Positions 18,553-26,503 of a stretch of 43,126 nt of DNA are shown here, one piece after another. The notes under the pieces are model-generated. The model ran no database searches. It was not told where the DNA came from and saw only the letters and a list, made by a program, of their open reading frames with translations. The position numbers and the translations under genes were made by a program. Within the stretch, counting starts at the first letter, position 1, and the number at the start of each line of letters is the position of its first letter. This DNA is from Candidatus Krumholzibacteriota bacterium (GTDB taxonomy: Bacteria; Krumholzibacteriota; Krumholzibacteriia; JACNKJ01), in contig JAFGBK010000037.1 of NCBI GenBank assembly GCA_016933175.1, positions 1 to 43,126 on the forward strand, in the 5' to 3' direction.

Positions 18553-19727
18553 TGCTGCTGCGCCTATCCTGGCGGAACCTCATGGGGGCGGGCCTGCGCA
18601 CCTGGCTCAACGCCTTCGTGCTGTCCCTGGCCTTCCTGCTCATCATCACGGCCCAGGGCCTGCTGCACGGCATGAACGAGCAGGCCGCGCAGGCGCTGGT
18701 GGCCGTCAGCATCGGCGGCGGCCAGTACTGGCACCCGGCCTACGATCCCTACGATCCCCTTGCCCTGGAGGACGCCCGCGGCCCGCTGCCCGCCGCCCTG
18801 CAGGAGCGCGTTGCGCGTGGCGAGGCCGTGGCCGTGCTGGCCGTGCCGGGCGGCATCTATCCGGCCGGGCGCATGAAACCGGTGGTCCTCAAGGGCATCG
18901 ATCCGGCGCAGGACCTGCTGGACCTGCCCGCGGCGGCTCTGGACACGGCCGTCGCCGAGATCCCCCTGCTCATCGGCGCGCGTATGGCGCGCAGCAGCGG
19001 CCTGGCCGTGGGCGACCGCGTCACCCTGCAGTGGCGCGACGCCGGGGGCACCTTCGACGCCCGCGACGGCCTCGTGGTGGCCGTCATGCGCACGCCCGTG
19101 CAGGGCGTGGACCAGGGCCAGGTCTGGCTGCCCCTGGACAGCCTGCGGGCCATGACGGCCCTGCCCGGCGCGGCGACCCACGTCACCCTGGCCCGCGGCA
19201 CGTCCGCCCTGGCGGGCGACGCGGCGAGCACCTGGCGGTGGCGGAGCACCGACGATCTGCTCGCCGACGTGCGCGAGCTGGTGCGGGCCAAGACGGCGGG
19301 GTCCCTGTTCGTCTACGCCCTGCTGCTGTTCCTGGCCATGCTGGCCGTGTTCGACACCCAGGTCTTCAGCATCTTCCGCCGGCAGCGCGAGCTGGGGACC
19401 CTAATCGCCCTGGGCATGACGCGCCGCCAGGTGCTGGGTCTGTTCACCCTCGAGGGCTCGCTGCACGGGGTGCTGGCCCTGGCCCTGGCCGTGGCCTGGG
19501 GCACGCCGCTCCTGGCCTGGTTCGCCCGCCGCGGCTGGACCCTGCCCCGCAACACCGATGACTACGGCTTCGCCATCGGCGACACCCTCTATCCGGTCTT
19601 CGGCCCGGACCTGCTGCTGGGCACCGCCCTGGTGGTGCTGGGCCTGACGGCCTTCGTGAGCTGGCTGCCGACGCGGCGCATCGCCCGCCTCCAGCCCACG
19701 GCGGCCCTGCGCGGGAGGGCCCTGTGA
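18549..19727 (+). CDS. ABC transporter permease, FtsX/LolC-like (1)
   Basis: 392 aa. A first membrane segment (about 20-40) is followed by a periplasmic domain (about 45-250) with the VGDRVTLQWRD strand pattern of MacB-PCD/LolC domains. Three C-terminal membrane segments carry the FtsX motif RRQRELGTLIALGMTRRQV. The start overlaps the ATPase stop by four bases, and its own stop overlaps the next permease. The periplasmic domain contains a short aromatic run (QYWHPAYDPYDP). It likely pairs with the next gene as a heterodimer. Confidence 0.88.
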   Translation: MMLLRLSWRNLMGAGLRTWLNAFVLSLAFLLIITAQGLLHGMNEQAAQALVAVSIGGGQYWHPAYDPYDPLALEDARGPLPAALQERVARGEAVAVLAVPGGIYPAGRMKPVVLKGIDPAQDLLDLPAAALDTAVAEIPLLIGARMARSSGLAVGDRVTLQWRDAGGTFDARDGLVVAVMRTPVQGVDQGQVWLPLDSLRAMTALPGAATHVTLARGTSALAGDAASTWRWRSTDDLLADVRELVRAKTAGSLFVYALLLFLAMLAVFDTQVFSIFRRQRELGTLIALGMTRRQVLGLFTLEGSLHGVLALALAVAWGTPLLAWFARRGWTLPRNTDDYGFAIGDTLYPVFGPDLLLGTALVVLGLTAFVSWLPTRRIARLQPTAALRGRAL

Positions 19728-20998
19728 TCCGCTTCCTGTGGCGCGGCCTGGTGCGCGACCGCGCGCGCAGCCTCTTCCCGACGCTGGTGGTGCTGGCCGG
19801 CGTTGCCCTCACCGTCGTCATGCACGGCTACCTGCGCGGCACCGAGTCCGACCTGGTGCGGGCCAACGCCGCTTTCGGCGGCGGCCATGTCTCCGTCATG
19901 AGTCGCGCCTACGCCGCCGAGGCCGACCTGGTGCCCAACGACCTGGCGCTTCTGGGGGCCGACAGCCTGCTGGCGACTCTGGGCCGCGAGTCGCCGGCCT
20001 ACCTCTGGTCCGCGCGCATCCGCTTCGGCGGCCTCGTGGACGTGCCCGACGCGGCCGGGGAGACGCGCACTCAGGCGCCCGTGGCCGGCCTGGCCGTCGA
20101 TCTGCTTGATCCGGCGAGCCCCGAGCACGAGATCCTCGCCCCTGGACGAGCGCTGGTGCGCGGCCGCCTGCCGGCGGCCCGCGGCGAGGCCCTGCTCAGC
20201 GAGGATCTGGCGCAGCGCCTGGACGTGGCGCCCGGCCAGACGGTGACCATCATCGGCACCACCATGTACGGCTCCCTGACGACTGCGAACTTCCGCGTGG
20301 TGGGCACCCTGCGCTTCGGCGTCACGGCCGTGGACCGCGGTGCCATGCTTCTCGACTTGGCCGACGCCCGCGCCGCCCTAGACATGGCCGGGGGCGCCGG
20401 CGTGCTCATCGGCTTCGCCCGTGACGGCCAGTACCGCCAGGCCGAGGCCGCCGCCCTGGCGGCGCGCTTCAACGCTGCCCGCGCCGGCGATCCCGATCCC
20501 TTCGCGCCCGTGATGAGCACGCTGCGCGAGCACGCCGGGCTGGGGCAGACCCTCGATCTGGCGGCCACCGTGTCCGGGGCGCTCATCGCCCTGTTCGTCC
20601 TCGTCATGTCGGTGGTGCTGTGGAACGCCGGTCTCATGGCCAGCCTGCGGCGCTACGGCGAGTTCGGCCTGCGCCTGGCCATCGGCGAGGAGAAGGGGCA
20701 CCTGTACGGCAGCCTGCTGGCCGAGGCGCTGATGATCGGCCTGCTCGGTTCCGTCCTCGGCACGGGGCTGGGCTTGCTGATCGCCTGGCTGCTCCAGGAA
20801 CGAGGCCTGGACATCTCGCCGCTGCTACGCAGCGCTTCCATGCTCATCTCCGACCGGCTGCGCGCTCGGATCACCCCGGCCAGCTGGCTCATCGGCTTCC
20901 TGCCGGGACTGGCCGCCACCTTCCTGGGCGCAGCCATCTCCGGCGTCGGCATCTTCCGGCGGCAGACGGCCCGCCTGAGCAAGGAGCTGGAGACATGA
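19724..20998 (+). CDS. ABC transporter permease, FtsX/LolE-like (2)
   Basis: 424 aa, starting with GTG 19724 that overlaps the preceding TGA. One N-terminal membrane segment (about 18-36) and a large periplasmic domain (about 40-270, with ALLSEDLAQRLDVAPGQTV) come before three membrane segments around the motif RRYGEFGLRLAIGEEKG. It is the second half of the transporter. In LolCDE one permease binds the cargo and the other binds the periplasmic carrier LolA; which is which here cannot be told. Confidence 0.88.
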   Translation: MIRFLWRGLVRDRARSLFPTLVVLAGVALTVVMHGYLRGTESDLVRANAAFGGGHVSVMSRAYAAEADLVPNDLALLGADSLLATLGRESPAYLWSARIRFGGLVDVPDAAGETRTQAPVAGLAVDLLDPASPEHEILAPGRALVRGRLPAARGEALLSEDLAQRLDVAPGQTVTIIGTTMYGSLTTANFRVVGTLRFGVTAVDRGAMLLDLADARAALDMAGGAGVLIGFARDGQYRQAEAAALAARFNAARAGDPDPFAPVMSTLREHAGLGQTLDLAATVSGALIALFVLVMSVVLWNAGLMASLRRYGEFGLRLAIGEEKGHLYGSLLAEALMIGLLGSVLGTGLGLLIAWLLQERGLDISPLLRSASMLISDRLRARITPASWLIGFLPGLAATFLGAAISGVGIFRRQTARLSKELET

Positions 20999-21747
20999 AA
21001 CCCGCCCCCCTGGCCCTGCTGCTGCTGCTGGCCGCGGCCCCGGCGGACGCCGCCGCGCCCGACTCCCTGCCCGCGGGGGAGCGCATCCTGCGCCGCGTGG
21101 ACGCCAACATCGGCTCGGACAGCAAGATCTCCGTGGCGACCATGACCATCCGCGGGCGGCGCGGCAGCCGCACCGTGCGCTCCCGGAGCTGGATCCAGGG
21201 CATGGCGCGCTCCTTCACCGAGTACCTGGACCCGCCGCGGGAGCGGGGCGTCAAGATGCTCAAGCTGGGCGACGAGCTCTGGACCTACAGCCCGACCACG
21301 GACCGCACCATTCGCATCAGCGGCCACATGCTGCGCCAGTCGGTCATGGGCTCCGACCTGTCCTACGAGGACCTCATGGAGGACCCGGTCCTGAATAACC
21401 TCTACACGGCGACGGTGGCGGGGGCGGACACCCTCGCGGGCCGGGCCTGCTGGGTGCTCGATCTCGACGCGAAGCGGGAGGGCCTCGCCTACCACCGCCG
21501 CCGCGTCTGGGTGGACCGGGAGCGGGACGTGCTGCTGCGCGAGGACCGCTTCGCGCGCAGCGGGCGGCTGCTCAAGACCACCGAGGTGCGGGAGGTGGAG
21601 CGCATCGCCGGGCGCTGGGTGCCCGTCCGGGTGGTGTTCCGCGACGTGCTGAGCGCCGGCGAGGGCACGGAGTTCCACGTCGAGTCCATCACGTTCGACG
21701 CGGACATCCCCGAGCACCTGTTCTCCAAGGCCGCCCTGCGCCGCTAG
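20995..21747 (+). CDS. LolA-like outer-membrane lipoprotein-sorting protein
   Basis: 250 aa with a signal peptide (about 1-20). The mature part matches the LolA-like sorting protein family (PF17131-type): VDANIGSDSKISVATMTIRG, then FTEYLDPPRERGVKMLKLGDELWTYSP, and a later WVDRERDVLLREDRFARSG strand pair. The family is predicted to shuttle lipidated or hydrophobic molecules through the periplasm, and it commonly neighbours FtsX-type or RND exporters. ATG 20995 overlaps the permease stop by four bases, so it is the fourth gene of the ABC unit. Confidence 0.88.
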   Translation: MKPAPLALLLLLAAAPADAAAPDSLPAGERILRRVDANIGSDSKISVATMTIRGRRGSRTVRSRSWIQGMARSFTEYLDPPRERGVKMLKLGDELWTYSPTTDRTIRISGHMLRQSVMGSDLSYEDLMEDPVLNNLYTATVAGADTLAGRACWVLDLDAKREGLAYHRRRVWVDRERDVLLREDRFARSGRLLKTTEVREVERIAGRWVPVRVVFRDVLSAGEGTEFHVESITFDADIPEHLFSKAALRR

Positions 21748-21760
21748 GCACCCGGCCCCG

Positions 21761-21790
21761 TTGTCGGCCTGGCGCCGCGCGTGATAGAGT
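21761..21790 (+). promoter_or_regulatory. Possible promoter of the PEP-synthase-like gene
   Basis: TTGTCG (21761-21766) and TAGAGT (21785-21790) each match four of six sigma70 bases, with an 18-base spacer. Transcription would start near 21797, about 25 bases before ATG 21823. This leader has no clear ribosome site. Confidence 0.4.
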
Positions 21791-21822
21791 TGAAAGCAGA
21801 CCCGGTACTCGGCAGCTCCACC

Positions 21823-24327
21823 ATGAGCCGAATCCTACTGGCACTCGCCTCCCGCGCCGCCCTCGATCCCGCCCGCGCTGGCGGCAAGGGCGCCGGCCTG
21901 GCCCGCCTGGTCCGCCGCGGCCTGTCCGTTCCCCCCGGCTTCGTCGTCAGCGCCGACGCCTTCCGCGCCCAGCGGCGCGCCCTCGGTCTGGACGCGGCCC
22001 TGCGCGCGGCCGTCGGCGATCCCGAGCGGGTCGAGGCCCTGGCCGACCGCGTGGCGACCGCGCCCCTGCCGCCGGACCTCGCCCGGCGCGTCCGGAGCGC
22101 GGCGCGCCGGCTGCCGGGGCCGCTGGCCGTGCGCTCCTCGCTGGTGGGGGAGGATGCCCCGGAACGCTCCTACGCCGGCCAGCTGGACAGCTTCCTCGAC
22201 GTCGCCGGCGACGCCGCCCTGCTGGACGCTCTCCGCCGCTGCTGGGCCTCCCTCTTCCGCGCCCGCTGCGCGGCCTACCGCACCCGGCGCGCCGCCGCGG
22301 GCGCGCCGCCGCCCGACATGGCCGTCATCGTGCAGCAGATGGTCCGCGCCGCGGCCGCCGGCGTCGCCTTCAGCGCCGACCCGGTGAGCGGCCGCCGCTG
22401 CGTCGTCGTCGAGGGCGTGTCCGGCAGCGGCGCCAAGCTGGCCGCCGGCCGGGCCGACCCCTTCCGCGCCGTCGTCGATGCCCGCGGCGTCATCGAGTCC
22501 TGGCAGGCGCCCGCGGACACGCCGCCGTCCCTGGACGAGGCGGCGGTCCTGGACCTGGCCCGTCTGGTGCGGCGGGTGGCCGACGCCGCCGGGGAGCCCC
22601 AGGACGTGGAGTGGGCCCGGGACGGCGCGGGCTTCCACCTGCTCCAGGCCCGGCCCGTGGGCGGCCTGCGCGGCAGGGACGTCTGGTCGCGCCAGATCGT
22701 CGGCGAGATGGCGCCGGGCGTCATCAAGCCCCTGCTCTGGACGGCGCACACCCAGCTCAAGGCCACCGCCGTGCTGGGCCGCCTGTTCGGCACGCTGCTC
22801 GGCGAGGACCCGGCCTGCGGCGAGGGCCTGGTGCGCCTGGTGCAGGGCCGCGTCTACACCAACGCCACGCGGCTGGGGCGGCTGCTGGAGCGGGCCGGCC
22901 TGCCCGCCAACTTCTTCGAGAACCTGACGCGCGAGGAGCGCCGCCTGCGCCGGCCGCCCCTGCGCCCCCGCCTGTTGCTGACGGGGCTGCGCGGCCTGGG
23001 CCTGGCCCTGCGCGAGGGGCGCTTCCGGGTACAGGCCGCCCGCGTGCGCGCCCACGACGCCTGGCTGGAGCGCTTCCGGCGGACCGACTGGTCCGCCCTG
23101 GACCCGCCCGCCGTCATGGCGGCCGCGGCGGAGCTGCGCCGCCGCCACGGCGAGACCCAGTGGACGGCCTTCGCCTGCGCCATGAATCTGGTCCTGCGCC
23201 GCCGCCGCCTGCTGCGCCTCGTGCGCCGGGGCGGCGAGGCCTTCGTCGGTCCCTGGCCCTGGGAGGCGGTATCCGGAGCGGACTCGCCGACCGGAGCCCT
23301 GGCGCGGGTCGCCGCCGGCGTGGCCGCCCTGACGCCGGCCGCGCGCGAGCGGCTCGCCGCGGGCGACGACGCCGCCGTGCGGGCCGCCCTGGCCGGCAGC
23401 GAGGCGGGCCGTGCCCTCGCGGTCGAAGCGGACCGCTTCCTGGCGCGGCACGGCTTCCTCAGCGCCGACGGCACGGACTTCACGGCGCCGTCCTGGGCGG
23501 AGGAGCCCGAGCGGCTATGGCGGGCCCTCCACCGGCTGCACGCCGGCGGGCGCGACGCGCCAGGCGGCGGCCCCGCCGCGTCCGGCGGCGACCGCGCCCT
23601 GGCGGCGCTGGAGCGCCTGCGCCGCCGCCTGCAGCCGCACCGCCGCCCGGTGCTGCGGCGGGCCCTGGCCGCCGCCGGGCGCTGGGCCGCCCTGCGCGAG
23701 CGCAGCAGCAGGCTCATGAGCGAGGACGCCCAGGCCATGCGCGGCGCCCTGCTGGCCCTGGCCGCCCGCTGGCGGGACGCCGGCGGCCTCGACCGTACGG
23801 ACGACATCTTCTTCCTGACCTGGGACGAGGTGACCGGCTGGGCGCAAGGCGGCGTCGCGCCGCCGCCCGGGACCGTCGCCCGCCGCCGCCGCGAGCACGC
23901 CGCCGCCGTCGCCGGTCAGGCGCCGCCCGAGACCCTGGTGGGGGACGCGCCGCCGCCGCCCGTCCCGCCCGTGGGATCCGGCGTCCTGGTGGGCATCGGC
24001 GGCAGCGCGGGCGTGGCCAGCGGGCGGGCCCGCCTCGTGCGCGATCCGGACGAGGTGGACGGCCCCCTCGGCCGCGGGGACATCCTCGTGGTGCCGGCGG
24101 CCGACGTCGGCTGGACGCCCCTGTTCGCCGTGGTCGGCGGCGTCGTCGCCGAGAGCGGCGGCCAGCTCTCCCACAGCGCCGTCATCGCCCGCGAGTACGG
24201 GCTGCCCGCGGTGGTGGGCGTGCGCGAGGCCACGCGGCGCATCCTCCCGGGACAGCGCCTGGTCGTCGACGGCGGGCGCGGCCGCGTCATCCTGGATCCC
24301 CCGGAACCCGAGGAGGTGGGACCATGA
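21823..24327 (+). CDS. PEP synthase-like phosphotransferase (PPDK N-domain plus His domain)
   Basis: 834 aa. The N-terminal ATP-binding domain resembles pyruvate phosphate dikinase/PEP synthase (GGKGAGLARLVRRGLSVPPG near 20-40; PLAVRSSLVGEDAPERSYAGQ; VEWARDGAGFHLLQARPV). A long helical middle region is specific to this subfamily. A C-terminal swivelling domain carries the phospho-histidine, about His784, in SGGQLSHSAVIAREYG. The C-terminal PEP/pyruvate barrel is absent. The layout and length resemble rifampin phosphotransferase and related enzymes that use ATP to phosphorylate a small molecule through the His. The acceptor is unknown. Start ATG 21823; a GTG at 21781 would add 14 residues. It overlaps the next gene by four bases. 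Confidence 0.82.
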   Translation: MSRILLALASRAALDPARAGGKGAGLARLVRRGLSVPPGFVVSADAFRAQRRALGLDAALRAAVGDPERVEALADRVATAPLPPDLARRVRSAARRLPGPLAVRSSLVGEDAPERSYAGQLDSFLDVAGDAALLDALRRCWASLFRARCAAYRTRRAAAGAPPPDMAVIVQQMVRAAAAGVAFSADPVSGRRCVVVEGVSGSGAKLAAGRADPFRAVVDARGVIESWQAPADTPPSLDEAAVLDLARLVRRVADAAGEPQDVEWARDGAGFHLLQARPVGGLRGRDVWSRQIVGEMAPGVIKPLLWTAHTQLKATAVLGRLFGTLLGEDPACGEGLVRLVQGRVYTNATRLGRLLERAGLPANFFENLTREERRLRRPPLRPRLLLTGLRGLGLALREGRFRVQAARVRAHDAWLERFRRTDWSALDPPAVMAAAAELRRRHGETQWTAFACAMNLVLRRRRLLRLVRRGGEAFVGPWPWEAVSGADSPTGALARVAAGVAALTPAARERLAAGDDAAVRAALAGSEAGRALAVEADRFLARHGFLSADGTDFTAPSWAEEPERLWRALHRLHAGGRDAPGGGPAASGGDRALAALERLRRRLQPHRRPVLRRALAAAGRWAALRERSSRLMSEDAQAMRGALLALAARWRDAGGLDRTDDIFFLTWDEVTGWAQGGVAPPPGTVARRRREHAAAVAGQAPPETLVGDAPPPPVPPVGSGVLVGIGGSAGVASGRARLVRDPDEVDGPLGRGDILVVPAADVGWTPLFAVVGGVVAESGGQLSHSAVIAREYGLPAVVGVREATRRILPGQRLVVDGGRGRVILDPPEPEEVGP

Positions 24328-25103
24328 CTCCCCTCACCGGCGGCCTCGCCGTCCTGGTCGGCTATCTCGCCGGGTCGCTGTCCATGGCGCGCCTGGTGGT
24401 GCGCCTGGCCGCCCCCGGCCAACGCGCCCGCGAGGGCATCGACGTGGCGCTGGCGGGCAGCGACAAGACCTTCCGGCTGGGGACGGTCAGCGCGTCCTCG
24501 GTGTCCGTCCAGCTCGGCGCGCGCTACGGCTTCGTCACCTACCTGCTGGACGTGCTCAAGGTCTTCCTGCCGGTGCTGGCCTTCAAGCTGGCCCTGCCGG
24601 AGTCCCGGGTCTTCCTGGTGGTGGCAGTGGCCGGGCTGGTGGGCCACTGCTGGCCCGTCTGGCATCGCTTCCGGGGCGGGCGGGGGATCTCGGCGGTCTA
24701 CGCCGGCCTGCTGGCCATCGACTGGCTGGGCTTCCTGGTCACCTCCCTGGGGGGCGCGCTGCTGGGCTTCGTTGTCCTGCGCGACATGCTGTCGGCCTAC
24801 CTGGCCTCGGTGCTGCTGATCATCCCCTGGATCTGGCTGCGCACCCGCGACACGGGCTACCTGGCCTACGCCCTGGTGGTCAACGCCATCTTCCTGCTGG
24901 CGATGATCCCCGAGATCCGGCGCTGGATCGCCATCCGCCGGGAGAAGCGGTGGGACGACGTGACGGAGGTCATGCAGCTGTCGGGGATGGGGCGCGGCCT
25001 GCTGCGCCTCGCCAACCGGCTGGGCTGGATCCACAAGGAGGTGCGCACGCCGCGGCCCATGGACGCGCCCGGCGCGCCACCCGAGGAGGGGGAGGAGGAC
25101 TAG
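24324..25103 (+). CDS. PlsY-like glycerol-3-phosphate acyltransferase homologue, divergent
   Basis: 259 aa multi-pass membrane protein. PlsY motif 2 is well kept as GHCWPVWHRFRGGRGI (about 107-122), and LLDVLKVFLPVL resembles the LDxxKG region. The first PlsY motif (GSGNxGATN) is replaced by LAGSDKTFRLGTVS. A cytoplasmic, charged C-terminal tail of about 60 residues is extra; PlsY is usually about 200 aa. PlsY transfers acyl groups from acyl-phosphate to glycerol-3-phosphate. The lost motif suggests a changed substrate. The ATGA overlap with the phosphotransferase gene suggests a joint pathway. Confidence 0.72.
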   Translation: MTPLTGGLAVLVGYLAGSLSMARLVVRLAAPGQRAREGIDVALAGSDKTFRLGTVSASSVSVQLGARYGFVTYLLDVLKVFLPVLAFKLALPESRVFLVVAVAGLVGHCWPVWHRFRGGRGISAVYAGLLAIDWLGFLVTSLGGALLGFVVLRDMLSAYLASVLLIIPWIWLRTRDTGYLAYALVVNAIFLLAMIPEIRRWIAIRREKRWDDVTEVMQLSGMGRGLLRLANRLGWIHKEVRTPRPMDAPGAPPEEGEED

Positions 25104-25143
25104 GTGGCGCCCCGCCGTCGATCGCCGGCGTTCCCGGACGCCG

Positions 25144-25551
25144 TCAGGGCGCGCCGCGCAGGGACGCGCGGGCGGCGGCGGCCTCGGCGAAGAAGTGGCC
25201 CACCTCGCTCTTCATCAGCAGCCAGATTCCGTAGATGCCCAGGGCCGTGCCGAAGGGGATGGCAAGCAGGTTGAGGAAGCTGAGCACGAGGACCAGGTAG
25301 CGCGCCCAGACGCGGTGGCCCAGCAGCGCGACGCCGCCGATCAGGCCCGGCAGCGAGGTGAAGGCCAGGAAGCCGCCGATGATGCTGCCGACTGTGGATG
25401 TGATGATGATGGCCTCCATCTCGCCGGAGATGAGGCCGCCGCCGGCGATGCTGATGAAGGTGACCATGGCCCCGATGAGGCCCATGGCGCTGAAGGCGAT
25501 GGTGAGGGCGGCCAGCACGACCACATGGGAACGGATCCGGTCCGGGGTCAT
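25144..25551 (-). CDS. Small four-helix membrane protein, unknown function
   Basis: 135 aa, with four predicted membrane segments (about 10-32, 42-68, 72-90 and 92-113) and a short Ala-rich C-terminal tail. I do not recognise the family. It lies 42 bases downstream of the carbonic anhydrase gene on the same strand, so the two may be cotranscribed. It converges with the PlsY-like gene, with about 40 bases between their stops. Confidence 0.7.
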   Translation of the reverse strand: MTPDRIRSHVVVLAALTIAFSAMGLIGAMVTFISIAGGGLISGEMEAIIITSTVGSIIGGFLAFTSLPGLIGGVALLGHRVWARYLVLVLSFLNLLAIPFGTALGIYGIWLLMKSEVGHFFAEAAAARASLRGAP

Positions 25552-25593
25552 GACGCTCCTCGCGGGGCGGTCGCGGCCACGGGGCCGCGGTGA

Positions 25594-26256
25594 TCAGTCC
25601 AGGAGTTCGACGAGGCCGGACTCCAGTGCGTAAAAGGCGGCGTGGATGCTGAGCGCGCCCTCCCGGACGCGCGGGGCCAGCACGGGCTCGCAGTCGCGCA
25701 GGGCCGCCGCCACGCGCTGCGCGTTGAGGCGTGCCGCCCGGTCGACGAGTTCCGCCGCGCCGGGCGGCGCCGGCACGGCGGCGGGCGGATCGCCGGCCGG
25801 CAGCGACGTGACGCCGTGCAGCTCGGCGCGGGCCTGATCGACGAGGGGGCGCAGGATCCCGGCCAGGTCCGCGCAGCGCCCGGGCGCCGCGTCCTCGGCC
25901 AGGGCCGCCTTGACGGCGCCGCAGTCGCTGTGGCCGAGCACCAGGACGAGGGGCGTGGCCAGATGCGCCGCCGCGTACTCGATGCTGGCCAGGGTGGGCT
26001 CGTCGGCGAGGTTGCCGGCGTTGCGCACCACGAAGAGGTCGCCCAGGCCCTGGTCGAAGATCAGCTCGGGCGGCACACGCGAGTCCGCGCAGCCCAGGAC
26101 GACGGCCAGGGGCCGTTGCCCGCCGCGCAGGTCCCGGTGCCGCTGCCGGTCGGCGCGCGGGTGCTTGGCGCCGCCGCCGGCGAAGCGGCGGTTGCCGGCC
26201 AGCAGCTCGGCCAGCGCCGCCGCCGCGTCCCGTGATTGTCTTTCGTGGTCCGTCAT
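25594..26256 (-). CDS. Beta-class carbonic anhydrase
   Basis: 220 aa, the normal size. It interconverts CO2 and bicarbonate in the cytoplasm with a zinc ion held by Cys56, His109 and Cys112. The Asp58-Arg60 dyad in CADSRVPPE and the GHSDCG motif are both intact, as are FVVRNAGN and the C-terminal ALSIHAAFYALESGLVE segment that packs the dimer. The start at 26256 has a GGGTGG ribosome site. It diverges from the first C10 peptidase gene. Confidence 0.95.
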   Translation of the reverse strand: MTDHERQSRDAAAALAELLAGNRRFAGGGAKHPRADRQRHRDLRGGQRPLAVVLGCADSRVPPELIFDQGLGDLFVVRNAGNLADEPTLASIEYAAAHLATPLVLVLGHSDCGAVKAALAEDAAPGRCADLAGILRPLVDQARAELHGVTSLPAGDPPAAVPAPPGAAELVDRAARLNAQRVAAALRDCEPVLAPRVREGALSIHAAFYALESGLVELLD

Positions 26257-26333
26257 GATCCACCCGTGCTCGCCGGAGCCGCCGGAGTCGCCGCGAGGCG
26301 GACGGGCGGCGGCCGTGCGGCGCGTGCCGCACC

Positions 26334-26361
26334 AGCATAGCCAAGCGTCTCATCCGTGCAA
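26334..26361 (-). promoter_or_regulatory. Possible promoter of the carbonic anhydrase gene
   Basis: On the minus strand TTGCAC (26356-26361) and TATGCT (26334-26339) are separated by 16 bases. The -35 match is weak (three of six). The leader would be about 70 bases. Confidence 0.4.
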
Positions 26362-26405
26362 CGATAATCCTCGCCGCGCCCGCCGGCGGCGCCGAGACGA
26401 CGGAT

Positions 26406-26434
26406 TTGGCTGCCGCCCTCGTATCTGGTATAAT
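26406..26434 (+). promoter_or_regulatory. Promoter of the first C10 peptidase gene
   Basis: TTGGCT (26406-26411), a 17-base spacer and a perfect TATAAT (26429-26434) form a good sigma70-type promoter in a locally AT-rich patch. Transcription should start near 26441, about 60 bases before ATG 26504. Confidence 0.75.
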
Positions 26435-26456
26435 TATCTCAGATTAAGCACATCAT

Positions 26457-26482
26457 CCGGTTCTTACGTCCGGTTCTCACGT
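26457..26482 (+). repeat. Tandem 13-base repeat in the leader of the first C10 gene
   Basis: CCGGTTCTTACGT is followed at once by CCGGTTCTCACGT, differing at one base. The repeat lies in the predicted untranslated leader, between the promoter and the ribosome site (ACAGAGGTG). It may be an operator for a dimeric regulator or an RNA feature. Confidence 0.6.
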
Positions 26483-26503
26483 CACGCCAGACAGAGGTGT
26501 CCC

